Shown in pieces: positions 63,795 to 64,000 of a stretch of 64,000 nucleotides of DNA. A model generated the notes under the pieces. That model saw nothing but the letters and a program-made list of their open reading frames with translations, was not told where the DNA came from and did no database searches. Origin of the DNA: Atriophallophorus winterbourni. Taxonomy: Eukaryota > Platyhelminthes > Trematoda > Plagiorchiida > Microphallidae. Position 1 is the first letter of the stretch, and each line of letters opens with the position of its first letter. The stretch spans positions 65,926-129,925 of the forward strand of contig JACCGJ010000611.1 in assembly GCA_013407085.1 (NCBI GenBank), in the 5' to 3' direction. Made by a program: the position numbers and the translations under genes.

Positions 63795-64000
63795 AATAAA
63801 ATGGCGTGGTGCCCTTCCTACAAGAAGGATATCGTTCAACTCGAAAGCGTACAGCGTCTCGCAACTCGCATGGTTGAGGGTCAGCGAGGGAAACCTTACG
63901 CTGCACGCCTAAAGTCCCTAGATCTTTTTTCACTTACGCGCCGTCGTTTGAGAGGTGACTTAATTGAAACCTTCAAGATCTTGAATCAGTATCAGTATCA
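63795..64000 (+). mobile_element. CR1-like LINE, intact post-palm frame, cut by the window end
   Basis: Reads without a stop: AWCPSYKKDIVQLESVQRLA, TRMVEGQRGKPYAARLKSLD, LFSLTRRRLRGDLIETFKIL, then NQYQYQ at the edge. The homologous stretch at 63090-63250 has the same residues but several stops, so this is the better preserved copy of the pair. The terminal CAGTAT repeat may mark an end or a slip. Confidence 0.75.

Noticed and set aside
1..64000. CRISPR arrays, bacterial operons, phage or plasmid systems
   Set aside because: No regular spacer arrays or bacterial gene organisation; spliced genes and LINE content show an animal genome.

Overview
The window is animal nuclear DNA, AT-rich, with dispersed exons, long introns and a very high load of decayed retroelements. 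The retroelement mix points to a flatworm, most likely a trematode or other parasitic neodermatan: CR1-like and RTE-like LINEs, Penelope-like elements (PLEs) with GIY-YIG endonucleases, and short tandem repeats carrying hammerhead ribozymes. A 34-nt intron fits this. The species cannot be fixed from the sequence alone.

Two host genes can be reconstructed, both on the + strand. (1) Positions 1684-21075 hold at least seven exons of an F-BAR protein resembling the N-terminal half of the ARHGAP29/ARHGAP45(HMHA1)/GMIP RhoGAP family. All internal splice phases agree, and the introns are full of retroelement debris. Its first exons and its C1 and RhoGAP part are not seen. (2) Positions 36438-50503 hold a complete casein kinase I, alpha-like, in four exons (207, 299, 181 and 375 nt) coding for 353 aa. 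Its first intron is 34 nt and the next two are 7.5 and 5.5 kb.

Almost everything else is mobile DNA. CR1-like LINE pieces lie at about 0.7-1.3, 17.6-18.7, 19.9-20.9, 21.6-23.5, 27.1-28.0, 31.0-32.8, 54.8-55.3, 55.7-57.7, 59.2-60.7 and 62.2-64.0 kb. RTE-like pieces, mostly 3' ends, lie at 8.9, 16.2, 19.5, 21.2, 23.5, 53-54.8 and 60.7-61.7 kb. Another RT fragment lies at 35.4-35.9 kb. PLE copies lie at 5.2, 25.2, 26.3-26.7, 29.6-30.5, 33.6-35.4 and 49.5 kb.

The most interesting system is a set of short repeats with tandem periods of 241 bp (family A) and 234 bp (family B). Each monomer carries a type I hammerhead ribozyme: a CTGATGA core, a short stem II with AAACA loop, GAAA, and a palindromic ACCGGT stem III. 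It also carries a second hairpin whose base pairs covary between families. These match what is known of metazoan retrozymes, small circular-RNA retroelements thought to be mobilised by PLEs. The PLE in the same window carries its own hammerhead (about 35306-35344) with a palindromic ACGT stem III, so a likely non-autonomous/autonomous pair sits in one locus. Many copies are decayed, but at least four keep the full catalytic core.
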